DNA of 64,000 nucleotides. Source: Mucilaginibacter mali. Its GTDB lineage: Bacteria > Bacteroidota > Bacteroidia > Sphingobacteriales > Sphingobacteriaceae. The notes under the pieces are model-generated. The model saw only the letters and a program-made list of their open reading frames with translations. It was not told the DNA's origin and made no database searches. Of the stretch, positions 40,712-49,752 are shown piece after piece. How positions within the stretch are numbered: the stretch's first letter is position 1; each line of letters begins with the position of its first letter. The stretch covers positions 4,402,001 through 4,466,000 of the forward strand of contig NZ_CP054139.1 in the NCBI RefSeq assembly GCF_013283875.1, written 5' to 3'. The translations under genes were made by a program, and so were the position numbers.

Positions 40712-41270
40712 ACAATCCCTTACTGCCGATGTAAAATCATTAGACGAGGTAGAAAGTTGGTATCAGGATCAAACTGAAGCTAGTTTATTATATAGGCGAC
40801 AAATTATTTCTCTTATTGTAAATCCTGCGGGCACAATTACAAATAACTTGAAATTTGCCGGGATGAGTATAGACGATGTTAATATTCATTTTAATAATAA
40901 TGAACAAGAATTAGAGCATTTAACATGTCTGTACCTGATCGCTTCGGTTGAAGGTTTTGTCATGTCTGATTTTAAAAGGAGATATAAATCCCGTGAGAAA
41001 ACAGATGTAGGCAGTGACTTCAGAAATTTGGTAAAGGCCAAAAGGAATTTAGGTGATAAGAAAATACGGGTTTCATTAGAAAAGGAAATTTTACAGATTT
41101 GGAAAGACAGAACTGCATACACCAGTTTCAGTGAGTTCATCGCTTTACTCAAATACCGGCACTGGCTTGCGCATGGGCGAAATTGGGTGCCTAAATTAGG
41201 CAGGACCTTTACTTTTGCTAACTCTTATAAGATCGCTGAGGAACTCATTGACAATATTGACAATTATTAA
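40704..41270 (+). CDS. HEPN-like protein with Rx4H motif
   Basis: A 188-residue all-helical protein. Near the C-terminus is LLKYRHWLAHGRNWVPKLG with R152-x4-H157, the Rx4-6H signature of HEPN-family ribonucleases, and an earlier helix (LEHLTCLYLIASVEGFVMS) resembles the acidic helix of that fold. HEPN proteins act as RNases or nucleotidyltransferase-linked toxins in many toxin-antitoxin and defence systems. It overlaps its upstream partner by 8 nt and ends 5 nt before the coiled-coil gene. The HEPN call rests on the motif and helix pattern only. Confidence 0.55.
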   Translation: MAKQSLTADVKSLDEVESWYQDQTEASLLYRRQIISLIVNPAGTITNNLKFAGMSIDDVNIHFNNNEQELEHLTCLYLIASVEGFVMSDFKRRYKSREKTDVGSDFRNLVKAKRNLGDKKIRVSLEKEILQIWKDRTAYTSFSEFIALLKYRHWLAHGRNWVPKLGRTFTFANSYKIAEELIDNIDNY

Positions 41271-41275
41271 TATTA

Positions 41276-41563
41276 ATGACAACAGCCGAACAGTTAAATC
41301 AAGTCATAGATAAAACGGAGCGTTTGATTCAAATCTGCAATACTTTGCAGGAGGAGAATGATATGCTGAGGCTGGAAAATCAATCGCTGATGGTGGCGTT
41401 TAATGCCAGTAAGGATAAGAGCAAAGAGCTGGAAGAAAAGCTTCGTGTACTGAAGCTGGCGAAGTCGTTTTCGGAAACAAATGAAAAAAGCCTTGACATA
41501 AAGCAAAAAATTAACGAATTTGTCCGGGAAATTGATAAGTGCATTGTGTTGTTGAAAAAATAA
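41276..41563 (+). CDS. Coiled-coil protein upstream of zapA (ZapB-like in layout)
   Basis: A 95-residue protein that is almost entirely coiled coil: EQLNQVIDKTERLIQICNTLQEEN..., with heptad hydrophobics and many Glu/Lys. It lies 22 nt before zapA, an arrangement common in Bacteroidota, where such a small coiled-coil gene precedes zapA. It may cooperate with ZapA at the divisome; that is inference from context. Confidence 0.7.
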   Translation: MTTAEQLNQVIDKTERLIQICNTLQEENDMLRLENQSLMVAFNASKDKSKELEEKLRVLKLAKSFSETNEKSLDIKQKINEFVREIDKCIVLLKK

Positions 41564-41585
41564 CGCATAAAGTGAACACGCTCAA

Positions 41586-41879
41586 ATGGGAGAAATCTCT
41601 ATAAAAATAAATATTGCTGACCGGGTTTACCCTTTAAAGGTGAACATGGAAGAGGAAGAAATTATACGCAGGGCAGCTAAATTAATAAACGACCGCATAA
41701 AAGAATATACAGAAAATTACGCGGTTAGGGACAAACAAGATCTGCTATCGATGTGTGTGCTGCATTACGCAACATCAACCATCAAGGCCGAAAAACGTGT
41801 AACGGTAGAAGATACTGCCGTAACTGAAAAAGTGTACCAGTTAGATAATTTACTGACCGATTTTTTCTCTAAGAAGTAA
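41586..41879 (+). CDS. zapA: Cell division protein ZapA
   Basis: A 97-residue protein with the ZapA pattern: an N-terminal beta region ISIKINIADRVYPLKVN, the conserved EEEIIRRAAKLINDRIKEY helix, and a C-terminal coiled coil. ZapA dimers bundle FtsZ filaments at the septum. It ends the pheT-side gene group; a candidate 6S RNA and rny follow, as in several Bacteroidota. Confidence 0.92.
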   Translation: MGEISIKINIADRVYPLKVNMEEEEIIRRAAKLINDRIKEYTENYAVRDKQDLLSMCVLHYATSTIKAEKRVTVEDTAVTEKVYQLDNLLTDFFSKK

Positions 41880-41911
41880 TACATCGTTCTTTATATCAAG
41901 CTAAAAGCGTA

Positions 41912-41969
41912 AAGCTGAAAGCACAAAGCCATAAAAAGCTTTTTGCTTTGGCCTTTAAGCTTTCAGCTT
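41912..41969. repeat. AAAG-rich inverted repeat after zapA
   Basis: Arms AAGCTGAAAGC (41912-41922) and GCTTTCAGCTT (41959-41969) are perfect over 11 bp and continue imperfectly inward with CACAAAG/CTTTGG. It may end the zapA transcript and separates it from the candidate RNA gene. Confidence 0.65.
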
Positions 41970-42021
41970 AAACAGAGCAATTAAGATTTAACCGCAGTTA
42001 AATTTTTTAGGTTTCACTATT

Positions 42022-42123
42022 AAAAACTTAACGCTTCAATATCAGCGGACAAGTAATAGGTATGCGCCATTTCCAAGTATCTGGCGGCAACCAAAGTCCA
42101 ATATCCTGAGAAAAGAAGTTTTT
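42022..42123 (+). ncRNA. ssrS: Candidate 6S RNA (6S-Flavo type) between zapA and rny
   Basis: A non-coding stretch that folds into a 6S-like rod. An outer stem pairs AAAAACTT (42022-42029) with AAGTTTTT (42116-42123); next TCAG/CTGA (42042-42045, 42106-42109) and GGAC/GTCC (42047-42050, 42096-42099); then an open bubble of 12 and 7 nt; then a terminal hairpin CGCCA/TGGCG (42065-42069, 42082-42086). The location, zapA-RNA-rny, is one where I would expect 6S RNA. The family assignment is not confirmed by a covariance model. Confidence 0.5.
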
Positions 42124-42199
42124 CAATAATGATGCTTAAAATTTAGTTGCGGTTTTTTTATTTATATACTATACATACTATTATTTACCAAACCAAATT

Positions 42200-43765
42200 A
42201 TGACCACTATATTATATGTAATTATCGGCCTGCTGATGGGCGTCCCAACGGGGATCGTCATCGGGCGCTTCCTGCTCAGGAAGCTATTTAAAGACCAGGA
42301 AGTAGCCGCGCAAACCAAGGTGAAAAAAATACTGAAAGATGCTGAGAACGATGCCGAGATACTGAAAAAGAACCGCATGCTGGAAGCCAAAGAGAAATTT
42401 TTGCAGCTGAAAGCCGAGCATGAGCAGGAGATAAACGCGAAGAACAATACCATGAACCAGCGCGAGAATACACTGAAGCAGAAAGAGCAATCGGTTAACC
42501 AGCGCATGGAGAACTTTAACCGTAAAGAGAGCGAACTGGATAATGTGCGCAAAAACCTGGAAAAACAAACCGAAGCCGCCGTTAAAAAGCAGGAAGAAGT
42601 AGAAGCGCTAAAAAATCAACACGTACAGCAACTGGAAACCATTGCCGGTATATCTGCCGAAGAAGCCAAGAACCAGCTGGTAGATAACCTGCGCGAAGAG
42701 GCCCGCACCAAAGCCATGATGCAGATAAAAGACATTGTGGACGAGGCTAAAATGACCGCTACTAAAGAGGCTAAAAAAGTAGTTATCCAAACCATACAGC
42801 GTACCGCTACCGAAAGCGCTATCGAGAATACGGTATCGATCTTCAACATCGAAAATGATGAGATAAAAGGCCGTATCATCGGTCGCGAGGGGCGTAATAT
42901 CCGCGCTTTGGAAGCCGCTACCGGTATCGAGATCATTGTGGATGACACCCCTGAGGCGATCATCCTTTCGGGCTTCGACCCGGTTAGGCGCGAGATTGCC
43001 CGCCTGGCTATGCACCGCCTGGTAACCGACGGCCGTATCCACCCGGCACGTATCGAAGAAATTGTTGCCAAAACCAAAAAGCAAATAGAGGAAGAGATTG
43101 TTGAGATAGGCGAACGTACTGTTATCGACCTGGGTATCCACGGCTTGCACCCCGAACTGATCAGGATGGTGGGGCGTATGCGTTACCGTTCATCGTACGG
43201 GCAAAATCTGCTGCAGCACTCGCGCGAGGTAGCCAACTTCTGCGCCACCATGGCTGCCGAACTGGGCTTGAACGTAAAGATGGCGAAACGCGCAGGCTTA
43301 TTACACGATATTGGTAAAGTGCCTGATGATAACCCCGAGCTGCCGCACGCTATTTTGGGTATGCAACTGGCTGAAAAATATAAGGAACACCCCGAAGTGT
43401 GCAACGCCATTGGCGCCCACCACGATGAGATAGAAATGACCAGCATGATATCGCCTATCATCCAGGCTTGCGATGCGATTTCGGGCGCACGCCCGGGTGC
43501 ACGCCGCGAGGTGGTAGAAAGCTATATCAAACGTTTGAAAGAACTGGAAGAACTGGCGATGAGCTACCCCGGTGTAGAAAAAACCTTCGCTATACAGGCT
43601 GGCCGCGAGCTGCGTGTAGTAGTAGAGAGCGAGAAGATAAGCGATGCCCAGTCTGAAGTACTGGCGGCTGATATCTCTAACCGCATCCAAACCGAAATGA
43701 CTTACCCGGGCCAGATCAAAGTAACTGTGATCAGGGAAACCCGTTCGGTGGCTTACGCTAAGTAA
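42200..43765 (+). CDS. rny: Ribonuclease Y
   Basis: A 521-residue membrane-anchored endoribonuclease. Order: N-terminal helix ([19 protein letters not shown]), long coiled coil (about 30-190), KH domain with [22 protein letters not shown], and HD domain with [13 protein letters not shown] and [12 protein letters not shown]. It initiates mRNA decay. Usual length. A strong terminator follows directly. Confidence 0.97.
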   Translation: MTTILYVIIGLLMGVPTGIVIGRFLLRKLFKDQEVAAQTKVKKILKDAENDAEILKKNRMLEAKEKFLQLKAEHEQEINAKNNTMNQRENTLKQKEQSVNQRMENFNRKESELDNVRKNLEKQTEAAVKKQEEVEALKNQHVQQLETIAGISAEEAKNQLVDNLREEARTKAMMQIKDIVDEAKMTATKEAKKVVIQTIQRTATESAIENTVSIFNIENDEIKGRIIGREGRNIRALEAATGIEIIVDDTPEAIILSGFDPVRREIARLAMHRLVTDGRIHPARIEEIVAKTKKQIEEEIVEIGERTVIDLGIHGLHPELIRMVGRMRYRSSYGQNLLQHSREVANFCATMAAELGLNVKMAKRAGLLHDIGKVPDDNPELPHAILGMQLAEKYKEHPEVCNAIGAHHDEIEMTSMISPIIQACDAISGARPGARREVVESYIKRLKELEELAMSYPGVEKTFAIQAGRELRVVVESEKISDAQSEVLAADISNRIQTEMTYPGQIKVTVIRETRSVAYAK

Positions 43766-43800
43766 CACCCCTCCCATACCCTCCCCGACGGGGAGGGCTT

Positions 43801-43832
43801 AAAAGCCGGAATGTGTAAGCATCCCGGCTTTT
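43801..43832 (+). terminator. Rho-independent terminator of rny
   Basis: Stem AAAAGCCGG/CCGGCTTTT with a T-run after it, 36 nt after the stop codon. The intervening sequence holds a CCCTCC/GGAGGG palindrome. Confidence 0.8.
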
Positions 43833-43844
43833 TTATTCCGTAAC

Positions 43845-43938
43845 GTCATTGCGAGGTACGAAGCAATCTCTACACACAACTTTCAGGTTTACAATGCCAC
43901 TCTGCTTACGTTGAGATTGCTTCGTACCTCGCAATGAC
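43845..43938. repeat. GTCAT-type hairpin element, copy E
   Basis: 94 bp with perfect 26 bp arms GTCATTGCGAGGTACGAAGC... and ...GCTTCGTACCTCGCAATGAC. A half-copy of one arm (ACGAGGTACGAAGCAAT) lies at 56711-56727, and a shorter related fragment at 21263-21277. Confidence 0.85.
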
Positions 43939-43988
43939 GTGATGGAGAATATGGTGGTTTCCGAAATATTTTCACGAAATTCGCCACC

Positions 43989-45008
43989 ATGCTGCAAATC
44001 CAACAGAACGTATCCTTAAAAAACTTCAACTCTTTCGCTATCGAAGCATCGGCCCGCTATTTTGCCGAGATCAGTCACGAGGACGAGTTGGTGGAACTGT
44101 TTATGGATCCGCAATGGATGGCTATGCCGCGGCTAATAATGGGTGGCGGCAGCAATATGCTGTTGCTGAACAATTACGATGGCTTGGTGATCCGCATGAA
44201 TATCCGCGGCATCGAACACCGCATTAGCCACAACGATGTTTTTGTAGAAGCCGGCGCCGGCGAGGTATGGAACGATTTGGTGAATTATGCCGTAACCCAC
44301 GGTTATGCCGGGCTGGAAAACCTGAGCCTGATACCCGGTTCGGTAGGCGCGTCCCCAATCCAAAACATTGGCGCTTATGGTGTAGAGTTAAAAGATGTGT
44401 TTGAAAGCTGCCGTGCTTTTGAGCTAAGCACGGGCAAATTTAAAACATTCAACAAGGCCGATTGCGGCTTCGGTTATCGCGAAAGCGTTTTTAAAAGCGA
44501 ATTGAAAGGACAGTATATTATTGTATCGGTAAAATTCCATTTGTCGCTTATCCCTAACGTTAACCTGCGTTACGGCGCTATCGAACAGGAACTGATTAAC
44601 CGTGGCATTACCCAACCTACTATTAAAGATGTATCATCGGTAGTGTCGCACATCCGTGTATCTAAATTGCCTGATCCATCCACTATAGGCAACGCGGGCA
44701 GCTTCTTCAAAAACCCGGTGATAGCTGCTGATGTGTTTGCCGGCATCCAACAAAAATTCCCTGATGTGGTTAATTATCCCGCAGGCGATGGAATGGTAAA
44801 ACTGGCCGCTGGCTGGCTGATAGAACAATGCGGCTGGAAGGGCAAAACAATTGGCCATACCGGTACATGGAAGAACCAGGCATTGGTTTTAGTGAACCAT
44901 GGCGGCGCCACGGGTACAGAAATTTATGCACTGTCGTCGCAAATCATAGACAGTGTGTACACTAAATTTGGCGTTTCGCTGGAACGCGAAGTAAATATTA
45001 TTAATTAA
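43989..45008 (+). CDS. murB: UDP-N-acetylenolpyruvoylglucosamine reductase (MurB)
   Basis: A 339-residue flavoenzyme. The FAD-binding part carries MGGGSNMLLL and the block NLSLIPGSVGASPIQNIGAYG; the active-site Ser lies in GNAGSFFKNPVI, and the terminal segment SVYTKFGVSLEREVNII contains the catalytic Glu. It reduces UDP-GlcNAc-enolpyruvate to UDP-MurNAc in peptidoglycan synthesis. It is a type I MurB by length and by the C-terminal extension. Monocistronic between a repeat and a sigma-factor gene. Confidence 0.96.
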   Translation: MLQIQQNVSLKNFNSFAIEASARYFAEISHEDELVELFMDPQWMAMPRLIMGGGSNMLLLNNYDGLVIRMNIRGIEHRISHNDVFVEAGAGEVWNDLVNYAVTHGYAGLENLSLIPGSVGASPIQNIGAYGVELKDVFESCRAFELSTGKFKTFNKADCGFGYRESVFKSELKGQYIIVSVKFHLSLIPNVNLRYGAIEQELINRGITQPTIKDVSSVVSHIRVSKLPDPSTIGNAGSFFKNPVIAADVFAGIQQKFPDVVNYPAGDGMVKLAAGWLIEQCGWKGKTIGHTGTWKNQALVLVNHGGATGTEIYALSSQIIDSVYTKFGVSLEREVNIIN

Positions 45009-45158
45009 ATTTTTTTATTTATAAGTCAACAACAACGGCTTATCCGCTTTGTTTTAATAGCGGCTGCACTCTTTTTCCACATCATTTCATCTGCATTTCA
45101 TGTTCAAATAGCCTGTTTATTAGCCATTTAGAAACAACATGTAAAATTCTCCCCTGCA

Positions 45159-45166
45159 TATTTTTG
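45159..45166 (+). promoter_or_regulatory. Possible -7 box of the sigma factor gene
   Basis: TATTTTTG matches TAnnTTTG about 108 nt before the start at 45274. A long leader would follow. No clear -33 box. Confidence 0.3.
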
Positions 45167-45273
45167 CGCATATAACGGCTGTATAAAAAGTCTTACACCC
45201 GGCCCTGATTACCATACGCTGACAAAACGGTATCATGTTTGCCTTAATGTTAACATCAAAACATCTAACTGGT

Positions 45274-45813
45274 ATGACAAAGATCGAATTTAACACCTTG
45301 GTATTACGTCAGGCAAGTTCCCTACGTTCTTACGCCTTACATTTTACGCACGACGCGGATGACGCTAACGACCTTGTACAGGATACAATGTTAAAGGCGA
45401 TAACTTACTATAACAAGTTTAAAGAAGGCACCAATCTTAAAGGCTGGTTGTACACCATTATGAAAAATACGTTCATAAACAACTACCGCCGCTTTGTAAA
45501 GATGAGCACCTTTGTAACCAAATCTGAAGAGATCTCATCGGCCAACCTGGTATTCAGCTCTACTAAAAACCAGGGCGAATCGAAATTTGTAATGGACGAT
45601 ATCAAACGCTCTTTAGATAAACTTCCCGAAGATTACTACGTGCCATTTACCATGTACTTCGAGGGCCATAAATACCACGAGATAGCCGACCATCTGTCTA
45701 TCCCTATTGGCACCGTAAAAACACGCATCCACGTGGCCCGCAAAATTTTAAAGAAAAGCCTTAAAGCATACGATAACGGCATCAAAAAGCCGGTATATGC
45801 CGAAATGGATTAA
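45274..45813 (+). CDS. ECF-type RNA polymerase sigma factor
   Basis: A 179-residue sigma-70-family regulator from the ATG at 45274 (MTKIEFNTLVLRQASSLRSYA); earlier in-frame ATGs at 45235 and 45247 are possible. Region 2 is seen in DADDANDLVQDTMLKAITYYNKFKEGTNLKGWLYTIMKN and region 4 in DKLPEDYYVPFTMYFEGHKYHEIADHLSIPIGTVKTRIHVARKIL. No anti-sigma gene is adjacent, which fits the group of ECF-like factors found alone in Sphingobacteriaceae. A strong terminator follows. Confidence 0.9.
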   Translation: MTKIEFNTLVLRQASSLRSYALHFTHDADDANDLVQDTMLKAITYYNKFKEGTNLKGWLYTIMKNTFINNYRRFVKMSTFVTKSEEISSANLVFSSTKNQGESKFVMDDIKRSLDKLPEDYYVPFTMYFEGHKYHEIADHLSIPIGTVKTRIHVARKILKKSLKAYDNGIKKPVYAEMD

Positions 45814-45841
45814 TTGACAATAATTAGCTCAATTATATAAA

Positions 45842-45870
45842 AACCGCCCGTGTGATAAGCATGGGCGGTT
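45842..45870 (+). terminator. Rho-independent terminator of the sigma factor gene
   Basis: Stem AACCGCCCGTG/CATGGGCGGTT (11 bp with one wobble), 7 nt loop, then TTGTTTT. Confidence 0.85.
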
Positions 45871-45879
45871 TTGTTTTAT

Positions 45880-46021
45880 GGCAATTTAACCACAAAGGGC
45901 ACAAAGAATTATAAAATAGAGATCAGCACAAAGGGCACAAAGTTTGCCTTTTATTTTAAGTTATAAAAGCTTTGTGGCCTTTGTGTTATCCCCCCTTCGT
46001 GACCTTTGTGGTTAAATTGCC
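45880..46021. repeat. Intergenic inverted repeat, family A copy 3
   Basis: Perfect 19 bp terminal inverted repeats (45880-45898 and 46003-46021, GGCAATTTAACCACAAAGG inward), with further CACAAAG/CTTTGTG units inside. Lies between convergent genes. Confidence 0.85.
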
Positions 46022-46032
46022 AGCTTGTATAA

Positions 46033-46824
46033 CTACAACTCCTGTATCGAAATATCCGCAAAACGCAAAGTTTCATCCCTGATGTATTCCGGGCTTTTCA
46101 AACTACGGTATATACCCCATTTAGGGCGGCAAAAGGAAGTGTTGTCCCGCCACAGGTCTATATCGGCATTGCTGTATTTCAGCAACTCCTTCCCATCACT
46201 TATTCTTTTTATACTGATGCTGTATGTTCCTTTTGTGGCGTAATGCAATTGCTCGGTTACCTCTACCCAGGTACCTCTAAACGGGGCCAGGTCAACCTCA
46301 GTTAGTTTCCCCTGCGATGTTGATTTAGATGAACCGGTATGGATCACCTCCATCTTATCCGGCTTACCGAAGCGTGGTGTAAGCGTAATGATCGGTGCGC
46401 CGGCATCACCATCTCCGGCTTTTATCTGATGAATGTGGGTAAAGGTAGGCTGCGCCTTAAAATTGCTGTCGATCCTGAACTTCCATTTATAAACTACGGT
46501 TTCGTTCAGTTCGCCTTTTAGCTTCGAAGCAGATGGGCCGTAGGTTTTAATTTCCAGCCGCTGCCGGTCGAAACTTTTGCAGCGGTCATTGTCCTCTTTA
46601 GCATGGATATTAAACACAAAAACATACTCGTTCAGTTGCTTATCAAACTCCTGCCCAATGTGTTTTACCGGGTGCGCGCAATCAGGCACTTCACAGGCAT
46701 CGCCGCCAAGTGTTTTCGAGATCAGTGCGTAGGCATCGCTTTTGCCATCGGCTTTTAATAATGTTTGCGCATTAACGGTAATCGCGGCGCATAGTAGCAG
46801 GGGTATAATTACTATCTTTTTCAT
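46033..46824 (-). CDS. Polysaccharide-lyase-like secreted protein (concanavalin A-like fold)
   Basis: A 263-residue exported protein (MKKIVIIPLLLCAAITVNAQ). The mature chain resembles heparin-lyase/PL20-like jelly rolls: DRQRLEIKTYGPSASKLKGE, VVYKWKFRIDSNF, FTHIHQIKAGDGDAG with a likely catalytic His pair, and a late RPKWGIYRSLKSPEY with conserved Trp, Tyr and Arg. It probably cleaves a uronate-containing polymer, but the family number cannot be fixed by eye. It is the last gene of the minus-strand glycan cluster, with 1 nt between it and the SGNH gene. Confidence 0.65.
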   Translation of the reverse strand: MKKIVIIPLLLCAAITVNAQTLLKADGKSDAYALISKTLGGDACEVPDCAHPVKHIGQEFDKQLNEYVFVFNIHAKEDNDRCKSFDRQRLEIKTYGPSASKLKGELNETVVYKWKFRIDSNFKAQPTFTHIHQIKAGDGDAGAPIITLTPRFGKPDKMEVIHTGSSKSTSQGKLTEVDLAPFRGTWVEVTEQLHYATKGTYSISIKRISDGKELLKYSNADIDLWRDNTSFCRPKWGIYRSLKSPEYIRDETLRFADISIQEL

Positions 46825-46825
46825 T

Positions 46826-48019
46826 TTATTTATTTACAAGGAAATATACAATTCGGCAGGCTGTGCCCTTAGATTTTTCATTGTGCTGATCGCTCACTTC
46901 CAACTTCAACACATGGTTGCCCGAGCTTAAGCCATCGCCTAAAATCAAATACCAGGGCAGGTGCAGGCTTTTGCTCCATTGGGTATACAGCTCCAGTTCA
47001 GGCTGAAGTTTCCCATCGATGCTGTATTTGATACGCCCTGCATCCGGGCCTGATATTATGCTGATGCCAACGGTACGGCCTGTAAAAGGTAGTTCTAATG
47101 ATGAACCTGCCTGCGTAGCCGTTAACATGGGTACATTCACAAAACCATCGCGGGTATGGGTGCTATCTGTGGGTTTCCAGTTCTCGTTTAAGGTGAAGCC
47201 ATTTAGTTTAATGGCTTGATGAATATCCAGGTAGGTGCCGTTAACATAATTAAAATCATCCGTGGCTTTAGGCAAGGGTGCGGCTACAAGTTTTGCCGGA
47301 GCGGATTTACTTAACTCATCCTGCAATAATTGCCTCATACTGCGCAGGTATATCCCCTGACCAAATGGCGATGGGTGCAGGTTTTTAAAATCATCCTTCC
47401 AGTTAAATTCACCAGCTGCGATGCGGTCGTTTACTTCCTTTGCCAGGTTAATAAATGGCAGGTGATATTTTTCGGCGAGGTCCTGGTGCACCTGTACTTC
47501 TGGTGGAATTTTACCGGCTTTGTAGTCATCTATCTTATCGGGATCAACAAAAGCCATCAGCACAATATTGGTGTTAGGGTTAGCCGTTAACGTATGCCTT
47601 ACAATGCCCTCCAAAGCCCGCCGTTGGGTTTGCTCGTTAGTGCCGTTCACCCGGTCGTTCACGGCCGATTCGATAAACAGCAGGTCGATACGGCCTTTGC
47701 TCAGCACATCTTTATCCAGCCTGAAAGCATGCGGCAAACTACCCAATGATGGTATCCCCGCATTGATAAAGTTAAAATGCGTATCGGGGTATGTACTGCT
47801 AAGATATTTGCAAACCATATCGCGCCAACCCACCATGTTGGTTATCGATCCGCCGAAGAAAGCCACGGTGGCGTTCTTTTCGGTTTTGATGCGATAGTTG
47901 ATATTAACGAGGTTGCCAAAATGAGAGATGTAAGCTTCGCTTTTCAGACTGTCGGTGAACTTGGCATAGGATGTGGCTGCAAAGCCTATCAGTATTAAAA
48001 GCGCTATTATTTTCTTCAT
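46826..48019 (-). CDS. SGNH/GDSL-family esterase
   Basis: A 397-residue exported hydrolase. Block I is FFGGSITNMVGWRDMVC (GxSx, Ser nucleophile), block II NAGIPSLGS, block III IESAVNDRVNG, and block V LHPSPFGQGIY with the catalytic His. The last third is a beta-rich domain that may bind carbohydrate. Such enzymes usually deacetylate polysaccharides. It belongs to the glycan cluster and lies 1 nt upstream of the lyase-like gene in transcript order. Confidence 0.82.
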   Translation of the reverse strand: MKKIIALLILIGFAATSYAKFTDSLKSEAYISHFGNLVNINYRIKTEKNATVAFFGGSITNMVGWRDMVCKYLSSTYPDTHFNFINAGIPSLGSLPHAFRLDKDVLSKGRIDLLFIESAVNDRVNGTNEQTQRRALEGIVRHTLTANPNTNIVLMAFVDPDKIDDYKAGKIPPEVQVHQDLAEKYHLPFINLAKEVNDRIAAGEFNWKDDFKNLHPSPFGQGIYLRSMRQLLQDELSKSAPAKLVAAPLPKATDDFNYVNGTYLDIHQAIKLNGFTLNENWKPTDSTHTRDGFVNVPMLTATQAGSSLELPFTGRTVGISIISGPDAGRIKYSIDGKLQPELELYTQWSKSLHLPWYLILGDGLSSGNHVLKLEVSDQHNEKSKGTACRIVYFLVNK

Positions 48020-48033
48020 TTTCTAAACAGCTT

Positions 48034-48164
48034 GTCATTTCGAACTAACCCGGGACGACCGTGAGCAGGAGCGAGGAGAAATCTTATACGATACACCTAT
48101 CGCGCGTATAAGATTTCTCTTTCGCCCCACCCCGCATTTCACCCGCATGCGCTATCGAAATGAC
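48034..48164. repeat. GTCAT-type hairpin element, copy B2, inside the glycan cluster
   Basis: 131 bp, starting TTGTCATTTCGAACTA and ending GCTATCGAAATGACAA, with an inner palindrome AAATCTTATACG...CGTATAAGATTT. It lies between the GH27 and SGNH genes, so it could separate or attenuate transcription within the cluster. Its degenerate sister is at 9242-9390. Confidence 0.8.
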
Positions 48165-48188
48165 AAGATGGCGGCGGTTCGTTTATGA

Positions 48189-49736
48189 TTACTTTGCCTT
48201 CCGCAAACTCACCATCACTACACCATGCTGCGCCACATCGGTTTTAAACTCTCCATCAAAAGTGCCCAGATCTTTTTGTCGCCACAGATCGCGAACAATA
48301 TATTTACCGCTGATACCCAAATCTTTCCAGCTTAGTACCATGCTTTGCTTACCAATATCGCCGGTGTTGAACAGCCCAACAGCTTTCGAGCCATCACTCA
48401 GGTCTTTGGCCATAATGCCATTCTCGCCATCGCGATGTATCACGGTAGCTTGCTTACCCAGCGGATCCTGGTTAACGGCTATCACTTCATCATTAGTTAG
48501 CAGACTGATGGTAAAAGCATCCAGCTTAGTCAGATCGTTACCTAATAACAGTGGTACCGACATGAGGCACCATGCGCTCATGTGAGTGTATTGCTCGTCG
48601 GCGGTTAGTAAGGTTGGGTGATATTCCTTGCCCCAGCCTACAACACCCATCACCATCATATCGGGGTCGTTCCAGTGGCCCGGGCGGGCATAAGGTGCCC
48701 ATTTATCCTGCGCCAGTACGCGTGGCTTCAGGCTTTTCCAGTTATCGCGGATATCGCCGCCGGTGCGCCAGGCGTTCGATACGGTAGACAGATCGGCGAT
48801 TGACGCGAACGGCGTGCTGTTTGATAAGCTAAAAATGATATCGCGGCTACCATTGCGCAGTGCGTCGAACATTTTTTTGGTTTCGGGCATTTCGTTAGGG
48901 TTCCAGTCGTATTTAAGGTAATCCATGCCCCATTTGTCAAACTGCTTTACGTCCTGCTCCACAAAACTGTATTCGCCAATGGCGAAAGGCTTTATCTTTT
49001 TATTCCTTGGCGGGATAGTGCCTGTTACTTTGGCAAAGGTGCCCTCAGGATTATCGGCAGAGCCACCTATATGGTGCCCGTACGATTCTATCCACGGGGT
49101 TGAGTAAATACCGATATGCAAACCCATCTTGTGCACCTCATCGGCCAGCGCCTGCATGTTAGGGAATGTGGTAGAATCGGGCAATATCGCATGGAACTCG
49201 CCGCCGCGCTTACCCTGCCACACGTCATCGATATTCATATAACTCCAGCCGTGATTGATCAGGCCCGAACTTACCATGGCCTTGGCGTTAGCCAGCACCA
49301 GCGCCTGGGTGAGTTTGGTAGCGTAGATGTTCCAGCTGTTCCAGCCCATGGTTGGGGTAAGGGCAATTTCTTCGCCTACTACCAGTTTCAAGTCGCGGTT
49401 GGCTGTGCCCAATGCGTTCTTTGCCGTCAGGGCGATGATATAAGTACCTGCTTTACTCACCGAGCCGCTCAGCTGCCCGGTTGCAGCATCCAGTTTTAAA
49501 CCTGCGGGTAAACCTTTAGCCGAAAAAGCCATCGGCCTTGTACCGGTAGCAGCCACCGTAAACACTACCGGGTGACCGGGCCTTACGCCGAATACCCTTG
49601 CCCCGTTAATTTGCGGTGTGGGTTTTTCCTTTGGGGTTAGGATGTATTTGGCAAGCGTATCCTGTGCCATCACCGTATTTCCCCCGGCAATCATCGCGCA
49701 GAGCACAAATCCTTGTATAATGTATTTGAGTTTCAT
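48189..49736 (-). CDS. Glycoside hydrolase family 27, alpha-galactosidase-like
   Basis: A 515-residue exported enzyme. Residues about 30-120 form a putative Ig-like domain (PGHPVVFTVAATGTRPMAF... SGSVSKAGTYIIALTAKNALG), then the GH27 barrel: TPTMGWNSWNIYA, SYMNIDDVWQG, the nucleophile in YLKYDWNPNE and the acid/base in TGGDIRDNW, plus WNDPDMMVMG. The C-terminal beta domain is present. It removes terminal alpha-galactosyl residues in the periplasm. It follows GH29 by 16 nt. Confidence 0.92.
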   Translation of the reverse strand: MKLKYIIQGFVLCAMIAGGNTVMAQDTLAKYILTPKEKPTPQINGARVFGVRPGHPVVFTVAATGTRPMAFSAKGLPAGLKLDAATGQLSGSVSKAGTYIIALTAKNALGTANRDLKLVVGEEIALTPTMGWNSWNIYATKLTQALVLANAKAMVSSGLINHGWSYMNIDDVWQGKRGGEFHAILPDSTTFPNMQALADEVHKMGLHIGIYSTPWIESYGHHIGGSADNPEGTFAKVTGTIPPRNKKIKPFAIGEYSFVEQDVKQFDKWGMDYLKYDWNPNEMPETKKMFDALRNGSRDIIFSLSNSTPFASIADLSTVSNAWRTGGDIRDNWKSLKPRVLAQDKWAPYARPGHWNDPDMMVMGVVGWGKEYHPTLLTADEQYTHMSAWCLMSVPLLLGNDLTKLDAFTISLLTNDEVIAVNQDPLGKQATVIHRDGENGIMAKDLSDGSKAVGLFNTGDIGKQSMVLSWKDLGISGKYIVRDLWRQKDLGTFDGEFKTDVAQHGVVMVSLRKAK

Positions 49737-49752
49737 TTCAGGTTAATGCTGA

